64,000 nucleotides of DNA from positions 992,001 to 1,056,000 of the forward strand of contig JAEVLN010000010.1 in NCBI GenBank assembly GCA_018350325.1. The letters run 5' to 3'. Source of the stretch: Globodera rostochiensis (lineage: Eukaryota; Nematoda; Chromadorea; Rhabditida; Heteroderidae). Numbering within the stretch: position 1 is the stretch's first letter; every line of letters begins with the position of its first letter. This document shows positions 1-11,571 of this stretch, piece by piece. The translations under genes and the position numbers were made by a program. The notes below the pieces were generated by a model, which worked only from the letters and a program-made list of their open reading frames with translations, was not told the DNA's origin and did no database searches.

Positions 1-280
1 AATATGCCTTTTTATCAATTTTTTTTTTGCCAAAATATGCAAATTTTAGTCAAAAAAGTGCTAAAATATACATTTTCAAAAAATATCCACAGATCATTAT
101 GCCAAATTTTAAAATTTCTTTTAAACTCGCCTCCACTCCGTGCAACATTTGGGACTGCTGAAATTCACATTTAAATTTCGTTTTTTGTTTTAATTTACTT
201 TTTTCAAAACTTGCCTCCCCTCCTCCTTTCGACATTTGAGAAGCCTGCAAATTCACATTTAAAAAATTTATTTTATTTAT
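1..280. other. AT-rich 3' flank, no gene seen
   Basis: AT-rich sequence downstream of the minus-strand Hsp70-like gene. Short reading frames here have no coding bias or splice context. Two related stretches ending in 'cacatttaaa' suggest an old local duplication. Nothing else is supported. Confidence 0.5.
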
Positions 281-3200
281 TTATTTAATCAACTCGCCTC
301 CTGCCCCTGTGCCCGCTGCAGTTGACGCTTCATCGTCCGACGTGACAAACGTGGAGGTTGCGCGACTGCTTGACCGTGCTGTCTTCGTCTTGGACCATTT
401 GAGGTGCCATTCAGCGCCCGTCTTTTGCCGTCCGTCACCGGCAAGCCGTCCATGCCGTTGGGCGCGCCCGTAGTTGGCTGGGCTCCACTGCTCGACGCCC
501 ACGCGTTGACCCCAACTGTTCAGCACCGGCTTGGCGCCGCCGCCGTCGTCTACGCCCACCGGCTTGGAGTCGTCGGCACTTTGCTCCACTGCCCCTTGAG
601 GCGACGGTGTTGCACTTGGAATATCTGACAACAAGAGTGCCGTCTTAGCAAAGGATTAAGGGGCATTGAATTTTGCATTTACTCATTAATTTAAAAAAAA
701 AAGGTATTTCAAAAAAACAAATTATTTTTCCATATTTTTTTTTGTAAAATTTCCAAGACGTAATAAAATAAAGTTCATTATGAAATGTTACATAGCTGAA
801 TTTTTGTTTCAAAATCCTTTCTATATAAATTTTAGTCAAATTTTTTAGTCAATATGATGGCACTTTTTGTTGTTTTTGGCCCATATTTTGGGGTAAGTCA
901 ATATTTTAAACAATATTTTGGCAGTTTGGGTTTATATTTTGGCTGTTTTTTCCGGGTATCTTGACCCCAAACAGCCGAACAATTCAAAAAAAGTGGGGCT
1001 CAACATTCATCAGGGTCCCCCGGTGTCGGGGGCATCCCGGAATTCAATCTCGCGCAAGTGCTCGACGAGATCCCGACGGTCCCTAGTTTTTAGTCCCTAT
1101 TTTACAATGTCCACATTTTGCTATTTTTAGAATCATTATTTTAACAAAAAATGGCCCACCCGGTTCGCCAACAATTTCGCTCCGATCGTCACCGAGTGTG
1201 GCAATTTCGTCGTCTTCCCCCTCCGTCTCGTCGTCGTCAGTTTCTTCCCATTTCATTTTGTTGCCCGCTTCCAAACTGTCCACATTTTCTGTTGACAATT
1301 TTGCTGATGATGATGGCACGTCAGAGCTGTAAAAAAAAGGAGCTGCGTTTTGTTTTTGGCATTTTTTTGTGTCCAATTGTGACTGACCATTCGGTGCCGC
1401 CAAATTTGTCCATGCTGTGACGACGCTCTGAATTAAAATGAAAACATTTTATTCTAAATTCAAGTGATTTGCATGCACCTGCAAAGACGTGACGCTGTGC
1501 AGTGTCCGTGCACGCACGAGACCGGCCGCTAGCTGCTGCGTGCATTGATGTTTCCGCAAAATGACTTGCTGTTGTTGCTGCTGCCACACTCGGAATGCGA
1601 GCTGCTGCATGCTGCGCGGACGACTCAAATGACTGACCAACAGCAGCAGCAGCGTCGTGTCGTGTCGGTTCCGAAAAGCTACGTGACATGCCTGCAAAAC
1701 AGTTCAGCGTATCTTCTATGTGTAGCATGCAATGCACGACTCAATCGGCAAACACCAACCTGCAGCGTGATGGCGTGTTGTACCGGCAAAAGTCCGCGAA
1801 TTTCCTGCATCCGGGTGTTCAACTGTTGACGACAAAAATTCCCCTGAAACACCTGCACCATCACATCGCGTCGAATGACCAGCAGTGGTGAAACCAGGCA
1901 ATACACTTGCAGTGTCGTGACGTTCAGTTTGCATGCAACTCTGCACAACACGCGCAGCGTGTTGTGCTGCGTGCGCAGACGCATCTGGTGTTGTGATTTG
2001 GCGTTCTGCCTTTGGCATTGCGTCAAAAGTGCGATCAAATTTGATGACGTCAGACAACAATTGCATTTCGTCGTCTGTCAATTGCTTCTTGGCCCCCGGG
2101 GGTTGTTCGCCCGCCAAAATGCCCGCCAGAAATGCTTCTTCTTCTGACTCGGCATCATTTGCCGTCGTGTCTTTCCGATCAATAAGTTTTGGACTATCAT
2201 TTTCATATGTAAAAGAGCGCGCTTCCTCCGCCTCCTCCTCCTCTTCTTCTTCATGCTCCTCATATTGTTCGATCAGTTTTGGTTTTGGCGATTTTTGTTC
2301 AATCAATCTTAAAATCCTCTAATTTTTAATAAACTAATTTTTCGATTTTTAAGTTGTTTTTTGTCACCCGAATGCCTTGTTGAAGCTTTCATCAATTGCC
2401 TCAATCTCCTCCATTTTCTGTTTTGCCTGATCATCAACGACAGCGTCCACATTGGTGCCGTCGTCGTTGTCCAAATAGTCAAAGTCCGGCACCATCGAAC
2501 GGTTGAGGAAAAGGGGCGATCGATCGGCCGATTCTTTGCCGCCCAACATCAAATGGACGGCTTTCAGTGAAGCGCCAAAAATGGTTGCCGTGTCGGGTCG
2601 AATTGCGGATTTGGCAACAATTTGGCAGGAAGAAGCTGAAACAAAATGAGCAATTGTTTTTGCAAGATTTTTCTCATTCAAAGTTTCGAGATTTTTACTC
2701 CGATTTTTGCAGATTTTCTTGAGTGTGTTTAATTAAAGAATTTATTTAAATTCTAATCAAAATTGCTCTAAAGGTAAAAGAGTGCCATTTCAACCTTGCC
2801 AATTAGTTCTTGTGATCCTTGAATTTTTTCAAACGAATCTTGCAAGATTCTCAAGTTTTTTCTCAGTAAAAAAAATCAAATTAAAATAAATAAAATTAAA
2901 TCCATTAGTGTAATTTAATTTAAACCCATTTCAGCCTTCCCGATTAGTTTTTCAAGATCCTTGAATCAAATCTTGCAAGATTCTCAAGTTTTTTCTCAAA
3001 AAAGGTTTAAAAAAGTAAAAAAACATCAAAATGATAAATATAAAAATTAAATGCATTGGGTGTAATTTAATTCTAAAAAAATGCAATTGTTTTTAAATAT
3101 TTATAAGTAAATTTAAATGTATTAGCGCGTCGCCGCGTCACCCACCAATGTGTTTTTTGATGTTTGTAGAAAGCAGCCCAATGAGTTTCGGCTCACCGGC

Positions 3201-6200
3201 TGTCAATAATTTGAACAAATTGTCACGTAACGGTGTGAGGTGTTTGCAAAAAAAATTGTTAATGAGATCAATTTGTGAGTGCAAATTGTCGACAAAAAGC
3301 ACTTTTGAAGAGATTAGTGTGGGCAAATGGTGCGGCTGGAAGTCGAAAATGATCAACTGAAATAGAAGCGTTTATGATTTTAAGAAAATGTTTTTATTTA
3401 TGTATAAGAAAAAAAAATTGCATAAGGCGGAGGAGTCGGGACCCCGTGACGGGGAGATCCGATCCCGGAGTTTTTTCTGTGACTGGAATTAGACGGAATC
3501 GGTTGCCAAGGTACCACCGGCAGGGGATTTGCCAGGGAGATCAGATCCCGGGTGTGAGGCCACCAAAAACGTCACCGGGGGGGGGGGGGACGAACCTCTA
3601 GGGGGGGGGGGGGGGGACGAACCTCTAACTCAGGAGGAAGCGGACCCCTAAACGCCAAAAACGCCTCAAGGGGCGGGCCTCTAAACGCCAAAAACGCCTC
3701 AGAGGGGGGGGGGGGATGGACCAAGACGCCTCAGGGGACGGGGGAGGGGGGCGGAGCGGACCCTAAACGCCGAAAACGCCTCAGAGGGGGGGGGGGGGGG
3801 GGGATGGACCAAGACGCCTCAGGGGACGAGGGAGGGGGGCGGGGACGCACCCCTAAACGCCGAAAACGCCACCTCAATGCAATGCTCGCAGGCATATAAA
3901 ATGGCGACGAATTTGTCCAGCCAACCACAATTGTCAGCCGTCTGTTGATCATCACCATCGTCGTCGTCGTTGTCGTCCAGCTGGACGATCAGTTCGTCTT
4001 TCTTTTTCTTTGATGCCGCCGCCTGCTCTCTCCTCCTCTCATTTTCGGTCCCAACGTCGTCGATCAGTTTGATCAATTGGGTGTCATCTTCGTCCAAAAA
4101 CATCATCCGGTAGCTGATCGCCAGCGCAGTGGCACGACAAATCAGGTGCGCTTCGGTGAAACCGGCGGCTTCCGCAGCTGAACAATAAATTAAAAATTCA
4201 ATTTCGGCACTTTTTAATGTTCTCACTTTTGTGCCTTTTGTTCTTCTGCCTTTTGAGTTAAAAATTCCCACTTTTTTATGCATAAAAAGCACGAAAATAA
4301 TTTGAAGTAACAAAGTAGGCCGGAACAAGTTTTCAATTTTATTGACCCGTTTTTTACATCCGGGCACGGGTCTGGTTAGGACTGAAAAACCCGTGCCCAA
4401 TATTCCGATCTCTATTTTGTTAGTATTGTCCAAAAATTGTGCAAAGCTTTAGGAGCAGTGAGGGGTGGGGGATCTTCAAAATTTTCAAATTTTTACAAGT
4501 GCGGGAACACCGCGGAGCAAACTCTCAATTACAGTAGGGCATACCAATTACAGTATACATACTGCCCAAATATAGTTGTTTTTTCACCTTCCTCCACCGC
4601 CAATTGGTACGGTAGTGAGCACCGGGTTGGGACTACGATAACGGCCTTTGTCGGAATGCGCGGAGGAAGACAGCCGGTTTCGGCCACAAACTGTTGGTCT
4701 ATGAGTGCACAAACGTAGCCAAAAATGGCTGAAAAAACAAAGAAAATAGATAATTAATTTATTTAATTGATAAAAAAAATACTAAATATGCATTTATTTA
4801 ATTGATTGTAAAAGATACTAAATTATGCATTTATTTAATTGATTGAAAAAGATACTAAATATGCATTTATATAATTGATTAAAAAAGATACTAAATTATG
4901 CATTTAAACTAGAGTTGGTCGGGGCCGGGATCCCGACCGGGACCGGTCGGAAAATTCCCAGTTTTTGGAATCCCGATCCCGGTCCCGGTTTTTTAAAATT
5001 GGTAATCCCGATCCCGGTCTCGGTCCCGATTTTTCCCAAAAATCCCGGTCCCAACCAACTCTAATTTAAACACACACCCATACCAGCAAGGTCCGCAATT
5101 CGCCATTCTGATCGCTTTTGACGAAAGGTGTTGAACGATTTTATCGATGCCAAAATGGATTTTGCGAACACTGAAAAAAGAATTTATTAAATTTTTTAAA
5201 TGTCTTTTTCTTTTTTTTTGTTTAAATTAGCCCCACCCCCAACCGAATTTTTGTTTTTAGACTTGACAAAATGATAGAAAAGTGTCAGTTCGTTCGTGAT
5301 CGCTCGATCAGCATACCCATGAAAATCAATTGATGGTAAAGTTGAAAACATTTTCGGGAATTTTTAAACAAAAAAATTAGAGTTTTCATTTGCCCATTAT
5401 GTAGAGAGACCGGTGAAAAGGCTCCACATTTTAGGCACAAAATATAATAGGCTCCACATTTTTGGCACAAAATATAATAGGCTCAGCATTTTAGGCACAA
5501 AATATAAAATAATGCCGTGCCGCCCACCGTTAGGCTCCACATTTTTGGCACAAAATATAAAATAATGCCGTGCCGCCCACCGTTAGGCTCCACATTTTTG
5601 GCACAAAATATAATAGGCTTCACATTTTTGGCACAAAATATAAAATAATGCCGTGCCGCCCACCGTTAGGCTCCACATTTTTGGCACAAAATATAAAATA
5701 ATGCCGTGCCGCCCACCGTTAGGCTCCACATTTTTGGCACAAAATATAAGGCTCCACATTTTTGGCACAAAATATAAAATAATGCCGTGCCGCCCACCGT
5801 TAGGCTCCACATTTTTGGCACAAAATATAATAGGCTCCACATTTTTGGCACAAAATATAAAATAATGCCGTGCCGCCCACCGTTAGGCTCCACATTTTTG
5901 GCACAAAATATAAGGCTCCACATTTTTGGCACAAAATATAAAATAATGCCGTGCCGCCCACCGTTAGGCTCCACATTTTTGGCACAAAATATAATAGGCT
6001 CCACATTTTTGGACCAAAATATAAAATAATGCCGTGCCGCCCACCCTAGGCTCCACATTTTTGGCACAAAATATAATAGGCTCCACATTTTTGGCACAAA
6101 ATATAATAGGCTCCACATTTTGGCACAAAATATAAAATAATGCCGTGCCGCCCACCGTTAGGCTCCACAGCGCTGCCACACAGCACAAATTCGTCTTCAA

Positions 6201-6417
6201 ATATTGTCACATATTGCACAACATTTGCGTGCACATCAAACGCGGTCCAACAGCAGCAATTTGTGTGGTTGTGGTGGTGACGCCGCCGTGGCTTTTTGCC
6301 GACCGCCGTTGTCGATGATGAGCGAGCGCCAGCGGCGCTGGCAATTGTTGGAGATGAAGCCACCGAGGCGGAGCAGTACGAGGCGGCGGCAGCGGCGGCG
6401 GCACAGACGGACGCCAT
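281..6417 (-). CDS. Divergent Hsp70-superfamily protein, 12 exons
   Basis: Exons from 5' to 3': 6180-6417, 5317-5421, 5084-5170, 4588-4728, 3873-4177, 3146-3356, 2368-2635, 1760-2307, 1479-1691, 1388-1427, 1160-1326, 281-624. All join in one phase with GT-AG borders and give about 888 residues. Recognition rests on two Hsp70 nucleotide-binding-domain stretches. One runs from TKAVIVVPTR through EEAAEAAGFTEAHLI to ALAISY, matching the family's VP..F....R.A...AA..AG......I.EPTAAA.AY. The other, IRPDTATIFGASLKAVHLM, matches the family's NPDEAVA.GAA.QA. The first exon has FDVHANVVQYVTIFED where the family has the phosphate loop D.GT. The DLGGGT loop is not recognisable. The tail is Glu/Asp-rich, then Ala/Ser-rich. 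What is known: Hsp70s are ATP-driven chaperones. Inference: this one has probably lost normal ATPase chemistry. The first two exons are less certain because a tandem repeat fills the intron between them. Confidence 0.62.
3540..3872. repeat. G-run-rich minisatellite in an intron
   Basis: About three imperfect units of 'acgcctcaggggacgggggaggggggcgg' type with G runs of up to 19, lying in the intron between exons 3873-4177 and 3146-3356 of the Hsp70-like gene. G runs of this kind can form G-quadruplex structures. The run lengths may be sequencing errors. Confidence 0.7.
4745..4906. repeat. Short AT-rich tandem repeat, about 4 units
   Basis: Units of about 40-45 bp containing 'gatactaaatatgcattta' repeat directly beside the hAT-like element at 4910, within an intron of the Hsp70-like gene. 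Confidence 0.7.
4910..5063. mobile_element. hAT-like MITE, 154 bp
   Basis: Termini TAGAGTTGGTCGGG and its near reverse complement CCCAACCAACTCTA, flanked on both sides by the 8-bp duplication ATTTAAAC (4902-4909 and 5064-5071). The inside is built from repeats of 'cccggtcccgatccc'. It lies in the intron between exons 5084-5170 and 4588-4728. An 8-bp duplication and YARNG termini are hallmarks of the hAT superfamily. There is no coding capacity. Confidence 0.85.
5419..6172. repeat. Tandem array filling one intron
   Basis: Units start 'ggctccacatttttggcaca', continue with 'aaatataa', and either repeat at once or carry the longer tail 'aataatgccgtgccgcccaccgtta'. Short units (about 30 bp) and long units (about 54 bp) alternate, giving a higher-order pattern. 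On the minus strand each unit contains GTGGAG, and both array edges coincide with splice borders of the Hsp70-like gene. Confidence 0.9.
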
Positions 6418-6635
6418 GAATATGATGATGACAACAATTCACAAAATCAAACAAAAATGGTGCAGCAGCAGCAGCAAAGTGTGATTATTTTTATATTTAC
6501 AATTTACAGAATGGTGTAAGTGTGTGACGCCATCTTTAATAAAAATTTTGCTTTTTATTTTCGTCGTCTTCTTCAAAACTACACCAATTTTTACATTTAA
6601 CAGAACACGACGGGCCCCACAATGCACATTTTAAC

Positions 6636-7078
6636 TAGAGCCCGGTCGAGACGAGCGTCTCGAGAAATCTCGACCTCAAGATCTCGCTCGACGAAAAACG
6701 AGCTTCTCGAGATTTTTCGAGACCGAGATTTTTCGAAAATCTCGACTCGAGATCTCGCTCGAAGGAAGCTCGAGATTCTCGATCTCGAGCCCAAACATTT
6801 TTCATCACTCACTGTTTTTTTTAACAAAGATTGCCAATTTTATAAAAATTTCTCCGGCGGCGCCTGTCGGCACCGCCGACCCTCTATCACTCCCAAAAGT
6901 GAATAAAAATTTTCAAAAAACTTATATTTTTGAACAATTTCTTTTAAATAACAATTTTCTTACCGGCAGACACAAAAATCTCGAATCTCGAATGTTCCGA
7001 CTCGAGATTTTTCGAGACCCGAGATTTTTTCGAGAATCTCGACTCGAGATCTCGCTCGAAGCTCAAGTCCGGGCTCTA
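6636..7078. mobile_element. hAT-like MITE with TCTCGAG words, 443 bp
   Basis: Termini TAGAGCCCGG and CCGGGCTCTA, with the 8-bp duplication ATTTTAAC on both sides (6628-6635 and 7079-7086). Dense 'tctcgagatctcgag' words lie just inside both ends. The centre carries the GC hairpin module (CGGCGGCGCC, tgt, CGGCACCGCCG) at about 6852-6877. Reading frames in it are repeat artefacts. Confidence 0.85.
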
Positions 7079-7110
7079 ATTTTAACCAGCAGGTCCCCTT
7101 CTAAAAAGTG

Positions 7111-7496
7111 TATATGTTACGGTTAATTTTGGAAATCGGCTAATTCCGGGATTACCCGGGTAATTATGGAAATGCTAAAGTGCAAGCAATTTTGTTGAAA
7201 TTCAATAACTTTTTTTAAACTCAGCCGCACCAAACGTAAAAGTTAATATTTGAAAGCTCTAAGCTTTTAAAAGCTATTGTTAAACCAAAGCTAAAATATT
7301 AAAATGTTATTTCATTAAAACTAGAGTAGGACGGGATCGGAATTACGACCTTTTAAAGATCGGGATCGGATTACGACCATTTCCATAATTACCCGGGTAA
7401 TCCCGGAATTACGCGCTCACAGCGGCTAATTTTAGAATTTCCAAAATTAACCGGTTAATTCCAGAAGCCGATTTCCAAAATTAACTGTAACATATA
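7111..7496. mobile_element. Inverted-repeat element, TATATGTTAC termini
   Basis: Imperfect terminal inverted repeats of about 32 bp start TATATGTTAC and continue through TTAATTTTGGAAATCGGC; the right end is the complement. The inside holds mirrored 'ccgggattacccgggtaat' words and, at about 7321, the left end of a TAGAGTAGG element without a right end. No target-site duplication is evident. Confidence 0.65.
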
Positions 7497-8824
7497 TATC
7501 AACGCGAAAAATAAAGACAAAAATTTGATAAAATCATATTTTATCCCAAACGGCAATTTTTTGTGCAAATTTTAGCAAAATTTAATGGCGGGGAGTGCCT
7601 AACATCACTCACTCTGTCTGCCGCGTGAATAGAGTTTGTCTGTTAATTTGTTTAAATGATTTTGTCATTATGAATAGGGCTCGGATTTATATGGACTAAA
7701 AAACCCCCCAAAATATTGACTAAAACCCCCAAAAAGTGTCAAAATATGGACTAAAATGCGCCAAAACTAACCAAATCCAGTCAATTTATGCGTAAAAACG
7801 TTCAAAATTGGATTTTCCTTTTCACATTTTTTGGTAAAATATTAAAATAAAAAAAGCACGATCTTCAAGGGTGCATTTTCGGCCAAAGAAAGTCATTTTT
7901 CAGGGGTGAATATGGATTTATTATGGAAAAATACCAAATATTGATTTATATGGAATGAGTTGATATGAATTCTATTTTTGGGCTTATCTCGTCAAACCCT
8001 ATTCGCAAAAAAACATGAAAACTGTGCCCTTTGAGGTAAGTCGCTTTTTTCAACCATTTTTGGTGGCATAGAGTATAAATCTGTTCCCAAAATTCTTTGG
8101 ACAGGAAAAGCTACAAAATTTTGCATAATTCAAAAAACTATGAAATGCTAATATGGGATTGATTGGCCTACACAAAATAGGTGGGGTTGGGGGGGGGGTG
8201 GGGGAATGTTTGCGGTGTCGGTGGGGATCGATAAATGTTTAAATCGAATGAGTTGACTGAGTAAATGGATAGGGGGGGGGGGGATGACCACCCCCCCCCC
8301 CAAACAATGCAACAAAAACGACGCCACCGAAAGGCGGGGGGAATCGATGGGAAATGAAACATTCATTAATTGGAGGGCGGAGATTAGTAGTACTGAATCG
8401 TATGGCTATTAAAAGGTCCCACGGACAAAATGTCCACCCCCCTCCCCGTAGGGCAAAATCGAACAAAGGCCAAAACACCGCCAAATGTTGGACTTTTAAT
8501 TGTCTGAATTCCTTTGGCAAGATGATTGTCAAAAAATTTTTTTAGGATATGTTTCTTGACTTTTTATTTTTTAGAAGATTTAAGTTCAAAAACTTTTTCC
8601 TGCCAACCAGACTCAGTTGGCCCAGACTCAGTTGGCACCAGACTCAGTTGGCCCAGACTCTTGGCCCAGACTCAGTTATCCCAAACTCAGTCGGCCAGAC
8701 TCAGTTGGGCGGTTCCCTGACAACCCTAGTCATATGGACACATTTGATGACATTTTGTCCCAAATTGTAACATTTATGCCACAAAGTAGCTTGCGCATTC
8801 AAAATTCACAAATTCCATTTTTGG
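7497..8824. other. Gene-free stretch of decayed repeats
   Basis: Contains a dispersed repeat around 7676-8010 beginning 'tagggctcggatttatatgg' (relatives near 33300 and 48020), G/C homopolymer tracts at 8180-8300, and short repeats of 'cagactcagttgg' at about 8608-8707. No supported coding sequence. Confidence 0.6.
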
Positions 8825-9054
8825 TAGAGTAGGTCGGGACCGCGACTGGGACTGAAGTCTCCAATTTTGGGACTGAATTTCCCCCTTATAAAATCCCGGG
8901 TTTTTTCAAAATTGACAATCTTAGTTTTTGCCCATTAGTCCCGCTTTTTTTGACCGGGATTTGATTAATTTTCCCTACTCATAAACCCGGTTTTTTCATT
9001 TTCTCAATCCCGATCCCGGGTTTTCCCCAAAAATTCCGGTCCCGACCTACTCTA
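8825..9054. mobile_element. hAT-like MITE with an empty-site paralogue
   Basis: Termini TAGAGTAGGTCGGG and CCCGACCTACTCTA, with the 8-bp duplication ATTTTTGG at 8817-8824 and 9055-9062. The flanking host sequence (8799-8824 plus 9061-9135) occurs a second time at about 9219-9305 without the element. That copy is an empty site and confirms the insertion. Confidence 0.88.
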
Positions 9055-10090
9055 ATTTTTGGTTTCGATTTGTTCTGTTTTGTTGGGTGGGGGGGGGGCA
9101 ATTTCTATTCATTCAATGCGTTCTTTTGCACAAATAAAAAATAAAATTATCTCATTTTAATTATAAGAACCCTTTCATTATTATTATTTTAATTGCATTT
9201 GATTTGTGAATGTGCCGTTTCAAAATTCACAGATTCCATTTTTAGTTTCGATTTGTTTTGTTTTGTTGGGCGGGGGGGGGGCAATTTCTATTCATTCAAT
9301 TCGTTCATTTGTACAAATAAAGCCCCCCGCCCCCAAAAATTCTGTCGACTCCGTCAACACGAAAAGAGTTGGCCAAATTGCTGCTGCATTTTTCGATCAA
9401 TCAAACAAATTTTTAGCCTATCTTTTTACAAATATTTGCCGATTTATTTTAAATTTCAAGCGCAATAAAATTTCAAAAATTATTCAATTATTTTTGTTTA
9501 AAAATTTTACATAAATTTCTTTCTTATTTATATTATAGGATTAGGTCTATTTTTTGTTGTTGTTAAAAAGTTTTTTTATTTTTAATTCAAATAAAATTTA
9601 ATTTTTTTACTAACTTTGAAACAATTTAGCTTCTTGTTCCAACGACCAAAAAACCAACTTTACATCACCAATAGAGTACGGAACGAGAGGAGATCTTGTC
9701 TCGAGATCTCGAAAAATCTCGACGAGATTCTCGAGAAATCTGCGAACTTGGAACACTGAGTTAAGCACTAAAAACACATTTTTAGCTCAATTTGAGGCTC
9801 CTAGGATGGACTTTATAATAACTATTTTTACCTATTTCGGCTTTTTTCTACCTATTACCTAGGTACCTATTTTTCTACCTATTTCGACCTTTTTGTTACC
9901 TATTTTTAGGTTTTTGAATTTTTTTAATATAATTCTGCTGAAAATGCCAAAAAAAAGGCCAAAATATGCACCAAAATACCGAAACACCGAAAAATGCCAA
10001 TTTTAGTGCTCTAAGCCATTTTTTGCCTTATTTTTATGCGAGTTTATTTTTTTATTGATTTTTTTTCGAAATACAATTAAATTTTAGAAG
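9055..10090. other. Gene-free, AT-rich, decayed repeats
   Basis: Holds the duplicated flank of the 8825 element (about 9219-9305), the left half of a TAGAG... 'tctcgag' element near 9673 with no right end, and a stretch from about 9766 with 'aaaacacatttttagctcaatttga' wording that also occurs near 60850. No supported gene. Confidence 0.6.
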
Positions 10091-10506
10091 ATGCATTCTT
10101 TACACCATTTTTTGCTGCTTATTGTTGTTTTGTTTGTTCTTTTTATGACAAATTTTGCCAATTTTGTCCACGGATTGTCGTCGTCGTCAGCGTCTTCCAC
10201 CGACAATAAAAATGGGAAAGTGAGCAGCAAAACAACGGAATTGAATCATTGGCCAACAGCAGAAGCAAATGTGCAAATGTTGCGATCAAAAAAGTCAGCA
10301 AAAAAGCAACCAAGTTCAGGTCCTTGGATCAAAATTATTATTTTTAACCGATTTTTGTCAAATTTTTTAATAGTTTTAGACACTTTTTTATATGAAATTT
10401 TGCAAATTCAATCAAAAAAATTTTAGGCAAAATTCCGCGCGTTTTTTGCGACACGGTGGATCAATGCCCGTATGGAATGCGCTGCAAAGGCGGCATATGC
10501 CGATGA
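10091..10506 (+). CDS. Small secreted four-cysteine peptide, 2 exons
   Basis: Exon 1 is 10091-10319 and exon 2 is 10427-10506, joined by a GT-AG intron of 107 bp in correct phase; the product is 102 residues. Residues 1-28 form a strong signal peptide (LLLIVVLFVLFMTNF core, probable cut after FVHG). A Ser- and Lys-rich spacer follows. The C-terminus is a compact Cys motif, CDTVDQCPYGMRCKGGIC plus a final Arg, with spacing C-x5-C-x5-C-x4-C. The pattern resembles short EB-like modules of nematode extracellular proteins, but I do not recognise the family. All cysteines lie in exon 2, so the split frame hides the protein from simple ORF calling. It could be a secreted signal or an effector; no function is assigned. 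Confidence 0.72.
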
Positions 10507-11571
10507 ATGAGAGGGCAAAATGATGACATTTTTAATTAAAATAGCTTATTATTTTTAAATTGTATAGAAAAAATACCAGTGCGCTCTTACCTATTTTATC
10601 AATTTAAAATTTTGTTCCATCACGAAAATAATTCAGAAGATGCTCAAAAAGGCGCATAAAATGCATTTGCGCTTTGATATTTTATTTTTGTTATTGGGTA
10701 ACCGATTTTCACTTTTTAAATAATTTTTTATTATTATTATTTACAAATAACATTATTATTGGTAAAAATATGGAGCATTATGGCGCCCAGACTCAAAGTC
10801 AAACAAAACAATTTCCATAGGTAAAAAAAACTTTCTCAAAAGGACATTTGACAATCTCCAGAAACCCAAGCCGTATTGAAACGTTGTAAAAAATTTTCAA
10901 ATGGTTCAAAAATTCGATAAGGTTTAAACTGAACATTTTGTTAAGAATTTTGCTTATTTCAAAAAATTCGGATGAAATTTGCCGAATAACGAAACTCAAA
11001 AATCAAGCAACTATTTGAATATTTAAGACTGAATAATTACATTTTTGTTCATTTTTAATGACAACATTTTCATTGTTCTGTGTGATTCTTTCTTTATGCG
11101 TATTTGTTATCAAAGAATAAATAATTCATAATCGACAATGTGATGAACACTGATCGATCCATAAATATAACTCTAACACTCTATTATGTGTTGTGATAAG
11201 CGCCAGACGGAAAATGGTGACAGATTTTTTGTTATAAATATAGAAACAAAATTACTAAAAAAAGAGTTAACAAATATATTTTAGTGTCCAAAAATTAATA
11301 AAGAATTTTGCCTCTGGCACAAATCAGTGCTGCGAATGCCAAACAATTGATTAAGCAAAGCAAATAAGCAAATATTAATCGTCCCATGATCCATCACTTT
11401 CAATCAGTCAATACCCATTCAGTCTCGAAAAAAATCGGTAATTTTTAAATCATTTTTTGGTACCAATTTTGTCATGAAAATTTTCTGAAAAGACTATCAA
11501 AAATACTTTAAATGGATACTGAACCGAATTGTTCCGTTTCTGTGCGCTCTCCAATCATCACATTCTTTTCA
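10507..11571. other. AT-rich intergenic stretch
   Basis: About 1.1 kb of AT-rich sequence between the Cys peptide (plus) and the repeat protein (minus), so the two genes converge here. No gene, RNA or clear repeat was recognised. Confidence 0.6.

Noticed and set aside
4588..4728. A DEAD-box helicase motif (VIVVPTR).
   Set aside because: After joining exons, the following EEAAEAAGF...ALAISY and the later IRPDTATIFGASLKA match Hsp70, and no other helicase motif is present.
5583..6200. Overlapping frames reading 'FVPKMWSL' or 'LGSTFLAQNI' repeats.
   Set aside because: They are translations of the intronic tandem array in both strands; no coding bias.
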